Of a stretch of DNA of 50,798 bases, positions 21,646 to 31,000 are shown in pieces. Location: NCBI GenBank assembly GCA_032718475.1, contig JAUCBJ010005936.1, positions 1-50,798 on the forward strand, in the 5' to 3' direction. Source of the stretch: Nemertoderma westbladi. Its lineage: Eukaryota > Xenacoelomorpha > Nemertodermatida > Nemertodermatidae. The notes under the pieces are model-generated. The model worked only from the letters and a program-made list of their open reading frames with translations. It did no database searches and had not been told where the DNA came from. Each line of letters begins with the position of its first letter. The stretch's first letter is position 1. The position numbers and the translations under genes are program-made.

Positions 21646-22412
21646 TGACAAATTTAGAACTAAATTACCATCGTTGACTTGCTCACAACATTTAAAAAAA
21701 TATATTGTGTTCTAGAACACAATATTAGCTAATTTCAGAAGAATTGCGACATATAAGGGGGGGGAGGGGGGGGGGGTAAAATCGTCTAATGAGACGATAG
21801 TAAATTTGGCAAACAGAGGCATAATAAAGGGCGTTTCACAGAAGGGCACTGGACTAGTGGGGAGGAGTAAGGAACTATTTTTAGCTGCTATTTTTTAAAG
21901 TAGTAGCTAGCACATTAGCTAATGTTCAAAAACAAAGTATTTTCAGTGTTGCTTAAACATAAATCAATAACATAACACCAACAAATTAAAATAAAAAAAA
22001 TATTTTTTAAAACACTAGCTACCATAAAACATAGCTAACATTAAAAGCACTAGCTAGATTAAATAACAATTCGTCACTAATAATTGTCAACATTGATCAA
22101 TGAGAACATCACAGAAAATCCAAAGTAATAGACTCAAAGAATATTTTTTTTAAATAATAGCTAGCTGATTGCTAATGTTCTAGAACACAATATTTTTTGA
22201 AAAATGTTGCGATAAAATCAGTGGTGATATTACAGTACTATGTAAAAAGTACATCATTTAATTAATTAATATTAAAATATCAAATGCGACTGCATACGGA
22301 ACTCTAGCCTAAATATGAGATATTTATATATTTTGTCTTATATATTTTGTGACCCTTAATATTATAGCTAACAGCGAATCATATTAATCTGAAATCCCCT
22401 AATTTGGCTAAA
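21646..22412. other. AT-rich intergenic region with G-run
   Basis: A G8-A-G11 run lies at 21757-21776. TTCTAGAA palindromes lie near 21203 (just before this stretch), 21709 and 22178. No gene is seen. It would contain the promoter of the 403-aa ORF, but no clear core element stands out. Confidence 0.5.
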
Positions 22413-23624
22413 ATGACAGGTATTTTATTATCCTCTGATGCCCAGTTAGGTATTTCACCATCTTCTGATCGCCTCTGTTTGCCTTACATCAGGGTTGCAG
22501 CTCGGAGGGAGACGCAATCCTTGGATGAGTTCGTGTTAAATAATTGGTATGCAAAGTACTCACCAGGAAATAAAAAAACAATAAATAATTGGTATGCAAA
22601 GTACTCACCAGGAAATAAAAAAACAATAAATAATTGGTATGCAAAGTACTCACCAGGGAAGAAAAATAAAAAAACTATAAATAGTAATCACCTTATGATG
22701 AAAAGAAACGAAACAAATAACTATATAGTAGGTGATCAACACACAATGACATTCAAGAATGTTTTAATAGAAATCATCAACATTGTTAATCATCAAAGCT
22801 ATGAAACTGAAAGTAAATATTTCAATGTAAATGTGTCGATCACGGATAAGTTATTCACTCTGAAGTTCTTAGACAAGTTCACGGATCCAAAAGGCCACAG
22901 GAAAGTCAAGAGAAAAGTCAGGTTTACTGGAATCGGTTATCAATGTAATCAAAAGAAAAAAGTCAAGGTATTTGTTAAAAATGCTCTTGCATGTGTCTTT
23001 GAAGTTGTATTCCATTTATGTTCAACTGATCTCACCATAAAATTCAGCAATGCTTTGAAAGAACATGATATATTAGAGTGGAAGTTCGGCAGTTCCCAGA
23101 ACGAAGTACCCAATAACCGAGATCTACTGTTCCAAAGTAACCTGGTAATAGCTATGTTTGATTGGGTGGAAACATTCTGCCTGACTATGAACAAATTATA
23201 TGATGATTTCGAATATCCCGACGTCGACATGCTTGAAAAGATCATGGAGAAAATTATAAGAAAGGATGAACTTCCCCTTGGCCCTGATGCGCAGGATGAT
23301 AATATCCGTCGTGTAATGTGTTTCCTGACGCTCGATACTCTATCGAGTTTCATTGCTGAACTGAGTCACAAGGAGGATAAGATTGTAATGGAAGCGTTAT
23401 GTAGCTTAGTTGGAGTTCATCTCCTAAAGGTTGTGGAAGCTAAGATACGATTTTACGATTGTCGAGCTGCCCTAGAATTGTTGCGCAGAGTTCACGCTTT
23501 TCTGCGCGAAGGTACCGGAAATGTAGAGAGAGATGTTTACTATATCGGGAAGATATCAGCTACTATACGGGAACTGGGGGACGCAGTGTTTAAGTCAATG
23601 ATTAATCAACGGAGTAGGAATTGA
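22413..23624 (+). CDS. unrecognised 403-aa protein with triple 15-residue repeat
   Basis: A long intact ORF from ATG 22413; the frame also stays open a little upstream from a TTG. I do not recognise a family. Residues about 1-42 are an ordinary N-terminus. Residues 43-87 are three near-identical 15-residue repeats (NNWYAKYSPGNKKTI type). The rest (about 100-403) looks like a folded, mostly helical domain of mixed composition: a stretch with KVKRKVRFTG, a Cys-containing hydrophobic part near 175-205, then amphipathic helices (LEKIMEKIIRK, LRRVHAFLREG). No signal peptide or clear membrane segment is seen. Intronless, complete, with normal codon use for the region, so probably expressed or recently so. 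It may be a lineage-specific gene, a retrogene or a domesticated mobile-element protein. It lies just upstream of the TTLL5-like exons on the same strand, and could sit inside a TTLL5 intron if the catalytic exons lie further left. Confidence 0.65.
   Translation: MTGILLSSDAQLGISPSSDRLCLPYIRVAARRETQSLDEFVLNNWYAKYSPGNKKTINNWYAKYSPGNKKTINNWYAKYSPGKKNKKTINSNHLMMKRNETNNYIVGDQHTMTFKNVLIEIINIVNHQSYETESKYFNVNVSITDKLFTLKFLDKFTDPKGHRKVKRKVRFTGIGYQCNQKKKVKVFVKNALACVFEVVFHLCSTDLTIKFSNALKEHDILEWKFGSSQNEVPNNRDLLFQSNLVIAMFDWVETFCLTMNKLYDDFEYPDVDMLEKIMEKIIRKDELPLGPDAQDDNIRRVMCFLTLDTLSSFIAELSHKEDKIVMEALCSLVGVHLLKVVEAKIRFYDCRAALELLRRVHAFLREGTGNVERDVYYIGKISATIRELGDAVFKSMINQRSRN
22539..22673 (+). repeat. three 45-bp in-frame coding repeats
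   Basis: The unit begins AATAATTGGTATGCAAAG and ends AAAAAAACAATA. The first two copies are essentially identical and the third differs at its end. This points to a recent coding tandem expansion; the period is a multiple of three. Confidence 0.95.
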
Positions 23625-24287
23625 ACGTTTTTATAAAATAGAAGAAGAACAAACACTTCCTCCTAATTAATTTGGACGACATCAATAATTATATTAATTA
23701 GTTCAAACATTCACCTAAATGTACTATTTAGTAGGCCTATGTATTGATTGGTTAATTGCTTTCTCATTATTCCCGATTGGCGTTATTATGAGTTACTATC
23801 CTCTTTGACTAAACGTTAAAACTGAAAAAAAAAATTACAATGACTTATTGTATTAAACAGTAAAAACAATAAAAATACATACATACACACATATAACACA
23901 CATACATAAATCGGCACCCACCAGCCACCACCAGCAGAATATTTATCATTAACTACTAAAAGCCAATTGGCGGGAAATTTAAAATAAGTTTATACTTTAG
24001 GGTAAAAGCAGACCGGCACCATCTTCAAACCCCACACCACCACTACGCCTAAACGTTAAAACTGAATTGTGAAACTGTTATTGTATAAATTGTTATTTAT
24101 TGTAAAAATGTAAAATAAGGTGCAATTTTACAAAAGATTATATGTGTGTTTCAAAGGTCGTCACTGAGATTAGTTTTGGGAATAGTAAAATGCTGTGTTG
24201 TTTACCTAAAAATTATATATCTGGTGTATCCAAAGCTCCCGCCATATTTCCGAAACAGACAAGAAATGAAATAAAAAAATTAATAAC
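23625..24287. other. intergenic region between the 403-aa ORF and tRNA-Leu
   Basis: AT-rich, with a (CATA/CACA) simple stretch near 23876-23906. The motif CTAAACGTTAAAACTGAA occurs twice (near 23811 and 24049), a short direct repeat. No gene is seen. Confidence 0.45.
23868..23873 (+). terminator. candidate polyadenylation signal of the 403-aa ORF
   Basis: AATAAA about 245 bp after the stop codon. It is a plain hexamer match in AT-rich DNA, so support is weak. Confidence 0.35.
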
Positions 24288-24291
24288 AAAA
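24288..24291 (-). terminator. RNA polymerase III terminator
   Basis: TTTT on the minus strand, starting eight bases after the tRNA 3' end. A longer T7 run follows about 15 bases further on. Confidence 0.75.
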
Positions 24292-24298
24292 GTATACT

Positions 24299-24379
24299 TG
24301 GCAGCGGTGGGATTCGAACCCACGCCTCATTGAGACTGGAGCCTAAATCCAGCGCCTTAGACCACTCGGCCACGCTACC
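24299..24379 (-). tRNA. tRNA-Leu, anticodon UAG
   Basis: The 81-nt sequence folds as a class II tRNA. The acceptor stem GGTAGCG pairs with CGCTGCC, with discriminator A at 24299. The D-arm contains TGGCCGAGTGGTCTAAGGC. The anticodon stem is CTGGA/TCCAG with loop TTTAGGC, and the anticodon UAG lies at 24343-24345. A long variable arm is followed by T-arm GTGGGTTCGAATCCCAC, which includes the B box GGTTCGAATCC. There is no intron and no broken pairing in the main stems, so the gene looks functional. Its sequence is close to animal tRNA-Leu(UAG). Confidence 0.96.
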
Positions 24380-24944
24380 ACGAGATGAGTTTGTTCAGAT
24401 TATAGATAATACAGTTTTGTTAATGGATCATAATATTGTTCATTGTATTTTGTTATTATTTTATTATTGTACATTATATTATAACGAACCTGCCTATCAA
24501 TAGGCCAGGGTAGTTCTTATCAAGAGTTGTTAAGCCGTTCAAAAACACGATGTGGTTATGTATATAATGGTGTGTGTATGTATGTATAACCATCCAATAT
24601 CTCAAAAACTCAAGCAGGTACTCAACAATTTTAACAACAAACTCTACATAAATGTTGGTTGCGCACAAGACTGTATATTTTTTGTGGCGTTCCGATCACG
24701 GTGTCACTGAAAAATAGCGGTTTTGAAAATTCAAAGTCTGATTTCACCGATTTCAACTCGTCGAGTATGCACCAACTTTTTTATTTGGGCTATTCAGTTA
24801 CTTGAGCAACATATTTGAGTCTCAGAATCTTTTCAAATATCGCCAATCTCGCACAGAACGTCGCCAAAATTTGTTAGTCCGGCAAAAAAACGCACAAATT
24901 CGTCTAAAAGAGTAAATTATTTGGTTGCAGAATAATATGATTCA
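24380..24944. other. intergenic region between tRNA-Leu and element 24945-25433
   Basis: No gene is seen. Part of it (24690-24940) is somewhat richer in CG dinucleotides than its surroundings and may be old repeat sequence. Confidence 0.4.
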
Positions 24945-25433
24945 ACTAGAAAAGCCAGCCAGCTGGCTATAAGGAGACCGTCCATATAGACAAACGTAGT
25001 GTTAGTTGGGTCCCTCTTCATACATTATCATCAACCTATAAAACATTTGAACGGACCAGTGCTTACAATTCAATCAGCTGGCCTCCCACCTAACATAGCA
25101 GTGAATAGTAACCTTATAGATATTCCCATAGGATTATTTACTGGGAAGAGCTATTCAACTGTTGGGGTGATACATTATACAAAATAAGAGTTGATATGTG
25201 ATTACTGTCTGGGTTAGAGTGAGATAGTAATAAATTTGGCAAGTAATATACTTCTCTGCAGTTTGGGCCTATCTATTCAATAAATAGTAGTAGCTTACTA
25301 GGCCCACATGAATACCAGCAGCTGGTGTTTCTATCGTTGAGTTGATGACAATTTTCGTGTTTTAATTTTCGATCACTCAGGGTACTGGTTTGAGTGGCAG
25401 GTTCGTTTAAAGCCAGCTTGCTGGCTTTCTAGT
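24945..25433. mobile_element. short element with ACTAGAAA ends and terminal hairpins
   Basis: A 489-bp segment starting ACTAGAAAAGCCAGCC and ending GCTGGCTTTCTAGT. Each end folds: GCCAGCCAGCTGGC on the left, and AAAGCCAGC, TT, GCTGGCTTT on the right. The outermost bases equal those of the hairpins in the 1-9052 array, and the 3' end is again CTTTCTAG before T. Inside there is no coding sequence of note and no ~145-bp repeat. It is probably a related, smaller non-autonomous element. It ends 73 bp before TTLL5-like exon a. Confidence 0.6.
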
Positions 25434-25506
25434 CACAATACTAAATTATACTAAATTAAATCAAACTAATTATTTGTATGTGTTTAAGTATAACTATTAT
25501 TTTCAG

Positions 25507-25688
25507 AAATTATATGCACAATAATCCCCAAAATGTGGCCCAAATGCAAGTCGGTGCAGAAAACTTGAATGGGAGCGCGATACACAGACTAGCTCAATAC
25601 GAAAGGAAGCTGGAATCATTGTATGACGGTATTAGTGGACCTAAAGTAGCGCCATCTAGTGAGTCAGGCCGTCCACAGTTCCCACAAG
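25507..25688 (+). CDS. TTLL5: TTLL5-like exon a
   Basis: Acceptor TTATTTTCAG at 25497-25506, donor GTTAGT at 25689. The first base completes a codon from an unseen upstream exon (phase 2 in), and the exon leaves in phase 1. It encodes about 60 residues, including NYMHNNPQNVAQMQVG and RLAQYERKLESLYDG, a coiled-coil-like stretch, then a Ser/Pro-rich end. Open reading continues upstream of the acceptor to an ATG at 25478, so an alternative first exon cannot be excluded. Membership in the gene rests on strand, phase and position more than on recognised motifs. Confidence 0.7.
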
Positions 25689-26420
25689 GTTAGTTATCTT
25701 TAAATTATTTCGGGTTTAACTTGCTGAGCAGTTTTAGTTTCGTACTGGCAGCGAGAGATGTAATCTAGTATAACTTACAGCTCAAGGAGGGGCACATGAC
25801 TGACTAGGTTACCCTGCGAACACTGCAAAATTGGTACATTGGATGCGGCTACCTGTAAAACTGCTTCTTAAACATAACCTGGACGGAATATCTTAATCAT
25901 ATTACATTACGCTACGCAAGTTACATTATGTTTCACAGACATGTTATGTACTGACATCTATCTGCGGCTCTAAAAAAATGCTATACCGGCTTGTAATGAA
26001 AACCGCGCCGTCACAACTTGGCCCATATGAAATATACCAGACTTTCTCCTGATATTTCAATTTGCAGTGAAGAATACCCGGTTTTCCCTAAGAACCCGCA
26101 GGTTACAGAATGGCTGAATCTAACCAAAACAATAATATATATAATAATACAATAATAAAAAATTTTATATAAACACGTTCATAAAATGTAAAAAGGTGTG
26201 CTGATCACGAATCGGAAATCTGTTTTTAATTTCATCGAGTTCCGGCTGAGATTGAGGGGTTTATACACCAGCGCGGGAAAATCTTAGTTTAAACGCTCTG
26301 ATTTACTGTTCCACTTTCTGTTCCACTTTGTCGCTATAGGCAACGCTAACAACATTCACTAACAGCATACAGTTTACTATTGTTTGATGTAGGCTAATTT
26401 TAGTTATAAAAATTAAGATA
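25689..26420. other. TTLL5-like intron a, first part
   Basis: Noncoding. Contains a short ATAATA simple stretch near 26133-26160 and no recognisable gene. Confidence 0.5.
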
Positions 26421-26998
26421 TTTTGTTACATTATGTCAACTTAACAGCGTTCTGGTGAATTACTCGTAACGCTGCAAAGTACTACTTTGCAGCGTTGCGG
26501 CCTATAGGACGGAACGCTGCAAAGTAATCAATGACATGGAAACAACTTCAATTACCGTATTCCAGAATGTATTATTTCCATTTATATTAATGAGTGCTGC
26601 TTTATTATCCAGTTTGCAGTGACGGGTCTAGCTACTGTATGTAAATAATTGCTTAGCGTGTACTGTAATCCATTATGTCGAAACGTCAAATAGCAGGCAC
26701 TTTAGAGAAAATAACCAAAGAAAGTGACGACAGTGTTCAGTAAAACTGAACGGACACAGACGGTGACTCAGTTTGCTTCAGTCGACTAGTCAAGATGGAT
26801 TAATGATTTATCACATCCAAGCAGGAGATAACTTCCAATAAACTTTAATTAGTTTTAAATGTATAATTAATACTGTGTACCTGTTAATAAATTTAACTTA
26901 TATTCAATATAGTACATGATTAAAATGTATAAATGAGTATCCATAAAATCCTATCTTCACATACCGAACGCTGATAAGTTGACATAATGTAACAAAAT
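26421..26998. mobile_element. non-autonomous inverted-repeat element in intron a
   Basis: A 32-bp inverted repeat pairs TTTTGTTACATTATGTCAAC and the following bases at 26421 with 26966-26998, with one mismatch. Between them lie the hairpin 26468-26496, further GAACGCTGCAAAGTA copies, and a 22-codon ORF at 26674 (MSKRQIAGTLEKITKES) that looks like the start of a transposase, cut short. A related end (GCTGCAAAGTACTACTTTGC) recurs at 27106-27125, so the true borders may be wider (to about 27150). Confidence 0.5.
26468..26496. other. perfect 13-bp-stem hairpin
   Basis: AACGCTGCAAAGT, loop ACT, then ACTTTGCAGCGTT. The same motif recurs in part at 26514 and 27106. Confidence 0.9.
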
Positions 26999-27337
26999 TA
27001 CATACATCATTGCTTGCAAAGGTTACTTTTCAGTGTTAAATACCCTTGTTTATTTATGTAAACCTCCCTCGCTTCGCTCGCTCGGTACATTAAACTCGGG
27101 TCACTACGCTGCAAAGTACTACTTTGCACACAATGATGTAAATAGTTATATAATAATATTTTTACACAACAAAGTAATGTTCATTGTTTAAGATTATTTT
27201 TATTCGTTTGTAGCGGCACTGTAGGGGTTGTCCTACCTAGTATTATAGGCCTACTGTATTTACTAATGTTTTAGGGCTACAAGCTTTGTAAAATCAGTAA
27301 AATTTTCATATAAAGAATTCCAATAGAATTTCTACAT

Positions 27338-27545
27338 TCCAATAGAATGAGACACCTCCGATGTTATATAGTGTCTGGTTGGAGATGTGTACATTGTACT
27401 TGACACAATGAACCCGACGTAGCATTCTTGTGAATGTGCCATCCAGAGATTTGGTGTCCTCAGCAGTCTGAGCCCAGCATGGACTCCCATAGAGGAGTAC
27501 TGGAACTACTGCTGCTCTAAATAATCGGACTTTAAGTTTCCGACA
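27338..27545 (-). pseudogene. LINE reverse-transcriptase fragment
   Basis: Minus-strand translation gives about 68 residues with RLFRAAVVPVLLYGSPCWA and LDGTFTRMLRRV. This is the typical region after the catalytic part of non-LTR reverse transcriptases (LLYGSECW and RMLRR motifs). The frame is open here, but the rest of the element is absent, so it is a dead fragment inside intron a. Confidence 0.75.
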
Positions 27546-27791
27546 ATACTGTAATTAATTAACTTTAACATAAAATTTTTTATAACTTTTACGAATTGTT
27601 ATACAACCTTTGCTAACGAATATGGTGCTTAAGAACTTGAACTACCCCTGAGCATCGTCTTGGGGTTGATCTACAGCTTGAGGGTGTAATCCTGGAAGCT
27701 TTAGTTGTGACAATGTTCTAACATCACAAAGTAACCGATTGCCTTCTGAAACGCCCCCACTGTGTCGAGATTACAACCAGTTTTGTTTTAG

Positions 27792-28002
27792 GGAGCGACT
27801 CAGGTCAACGCAGTAAACCCGAAACCGTAGACAGTCTACCGCCTGAGTCTACCGACATTGAGACCACGTCTACCCCCAGTCTCTCCCAAGGACAGCTGAC
27901 TGGTGCTGACACCAAGATAGCCGAGGTAGAGCTCTCTAAAGGTGTTGGCGAGAAGCACAAGGTCGATATGATCGCATATTTAACCAACGGAGGAAATCTC
28001 AG
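27792..28002 (+). CDS. TTLL5: TTLL5-like exon b
   Basis: Acceptor TTTTGTTTTAG ending at 27791, donor GTATTA at 28003. Enters in phase 1 and leaves in phase 2 with no stop over 211 bp. The first half encodes a Ser/Thr/Pro-rich linker. The second half encodes KVDMIAYLTNGGNL, which joins across the 11.2-kb intron to SKTQARQAF and restores a TTLL5 block. The 5' splice site is only moderately close to consensus. Confidence 0.85.
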
Positions 28003-31000
28003 GTATTAATTCACTAAGGAGTGTCTCAATAACTTAGCGGTAAGGTCATTTCAGTTTATGTCGTGATTTTCTTTATTCCTCCTTTAATGTTTATTAATCA
28101 CTTTACTTTTTTCATCTATAGAATCGCCAGTTCAATATATATTATTTCTATATTTTCAGTCTCAACTAAAACAGTTATTTATTACTTTCAGTAAGACTCA
28201 GACTCGCCACTAATACAGTTATTTATTACTTTCAGTAAGACTCAGACACGCCACTAATACAGTTATTTATTACTTTCAGTAAGACTCAGACACGCCACTA
28301 ATACAGTTATTTATTACTTTCAGTAAGACTCAGACTCGCCACTAATACAGTTATTTATTACTTTCAGTAAGACTCAGACACGCCACTAATACAGTTATTT
28401 ATTACTTTCAGTAAGACTCAGACACGCCACTAATACAGTTATTTATTACTTTCAGTAAGACTCAGACTCGCCACTAATACAGTTATTTATTACTTTCAGT
28501 AAGACTCAGACTCGCCACTAATACAGTTATTTATTACTTTCAGTAAGACTCAGACTCGCCACTAATACAGTTATTTATTACTTTCAGTAAGACCCAGACT
28601 CGCCACTAATACAGTTATTTATTACTTTTAGTAAGACCCAGACTCGCCACTAATACAGTTATTTATTACTTTCAGTAAGACTCAGACTCGCCACTAATAC
28701 AGTTATTTATTACTTTCAGTAAGACTCAGACTCGCCACTAATACAGTTATTTATTACTTTCAGTAAGACCCCGACTCGCCACTAATACAGTTATTTATTA
28801 CTTTCAGTAAGACTCAGACTCGCCACTAATACAGTTATTTATTACTTTCAGTAAGACTCAGACTCGCCACTAATACAGTTATTTATTACTTTCAGTAAGA
28901 CTCAGACTCGCCACTAATACAGTTATTTATTACTTTCAGTAAGACTCAGACTCGCCACTAATACAGTTATTTATTACTTTCAGTAAGACCCCGACTCGCC
29001 ACTAATACAGTTATTTATTACTTTCAGTAAGACTCAGACTCGCCACTAATACAGTTATTTATTACTTTCAGTAAGACCCAGACTCGCCACTAATACAGTT
29101 ATTTATTACTTTCAGTAAGCCCCAGACTCGCCACTAATACAGTTATTTATTACTTTCAGTAAGACCCAGACTCGCCACTAATACAGTTATTTATTACTTT
29201 CAGTAAGACCCAGACTCGCCACTAATACAGTTATTTATTACTTTCAGTAAGACCCAGACTCGCCACTAATACAGTTATTTATTACTTTCAGTAAGACCCA
29301 GACTCGCCACTAATAAAGTTATTTATTACTTTCAGTAAGACTCAGACTCGCCACTAATACAGTTATTTATTACTTTCAGTAAGACCCAGACTCGCCACTA
29401 ATACAGTTATTTATTACTTTCAGTAAGACTCAGACTCGCCACTAATACAGTTATTTATTACTTTCAGTAAGACCCAGACTCGCCACTAATACAGTTATTT
29501 ATTACTTTCAGTAAGACCCAGACTCGCCACTAATACAGATATTTATTACTTTCAGTAAGACCCAGACTCGCCACTAATACAGTTATTTATTACTTTCAGT
29601 AAGACCCAGACTCGCCACTAATACAGTTATTTATTACTTTCAGTAAGACTCAGACTCGCCACTAATACAGTTATTTATTACTTTCAGTAAGACTCAGACT
29701 CGCCACTAATACAGTTATTTATTACTTTCAGTAAGACTCAGACTCGCCACTAATACAGTTATTTATTACTTTCAGTAAGACTCAGACTCGCCACTAATAC
29801 AGTTATTTATTACTTTCAGTAAGACCCAGACTCGCCACTAATACAGTTATTTATTACTTTCAGTAAGACCCAGACTCGCCACTAATACAGTTATTTATTA
29901 CTTTCAGTAAGACTCAGACTCGCCACTAATACAGTTATTTATTACTTTCAGTAAGACCCAGACTCGCCACTAATACAGTTATTTATTACTTTCAGTAAGA
30001 CTCAGACTCGCCACTAATACAGTTATTTATTACTTTCAGTAAGACTCAGACTCGCCACTAATACAGTTATTTATTACTTTCAGTAAGACCCAGACTCGCC
30101 ACTAATACAGTTATTTATTACTTTCAGTAAGACCCAGACTCGCCACTAATACAGTTATTTATTACTTTCAGTAAGACTCAGACTCGCCACTAATAAAGTT
30201 ATTTATTACTTTCAGTAAGACCCAGACTCGCCATTAATAAAGTTATTTATTACTTTCAGTAAGCCCCAGACTCGCCACTAATACAGTTATTTATTACTTT
30301 CAGTAAGACCCAGACTCGCCACTAATACAGTTATTTATTACTTTCAGTAAGACCCAGACTCGCCATTAATAAAGTTATTTATTACTTTCAGTAAGCCCCA
30401 GACTCGCCACTAATACAGTTATTTATTACTTTCAGTAAGACCCAGACTCGCCATTAATAAAGTTATTTATTACTTTCAGTAAGACCCAGACTCGCCACTA
30501 ATACAGTTATTTATTACTTTCAGTAAGACTCAGACTCGCCACTAATACAGTTATTTATTACTTTCAGTAAGACCCAGACTCGCCACTAATACAGTTATTT
30601 ATTACTTTCAGTAAGACTCAGACTCGCCACTAATACAGTTATTTATTACTTTCAGTAAGACCCAGACTCGCCACTAATACAGTTATTTATTACTTTCAGT
30701 AAGACCCAGACTCGCCACTAATACAGATATTTATTACTTTCAGTAAGACCCAGACTCGCCACTAATACAGTTATTTATTACTTTCAGTAAGACCCAGACT
30801 CGCCACTAATACAGTTATTTATTACTTTCAGTAAGACTCAGACTCGCCACTAATACAGTTATTTATTACTTTCAGTAAGACTCAGACTCGCCACTAATAC
30901 AGTTATTTATTACTTTCAGTAAGACCCAGACTCGCCACTAATACAGTTATTTATTACTTTCAGTAAGACCCAGACTCGCCACTAATACAGTTATTTATTA

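Noticed and set aside
22404-22412. TTG start of the 403-aa ORF
   Set aside because: The first ATG in frame is at 22413; the extra three codons have no support.
24142-24333. 63-codon ORF ending in VGFEPTPH
   Set aside because: Its end is the antisense reading of the tRNA-Leu gene, a common false ORF.
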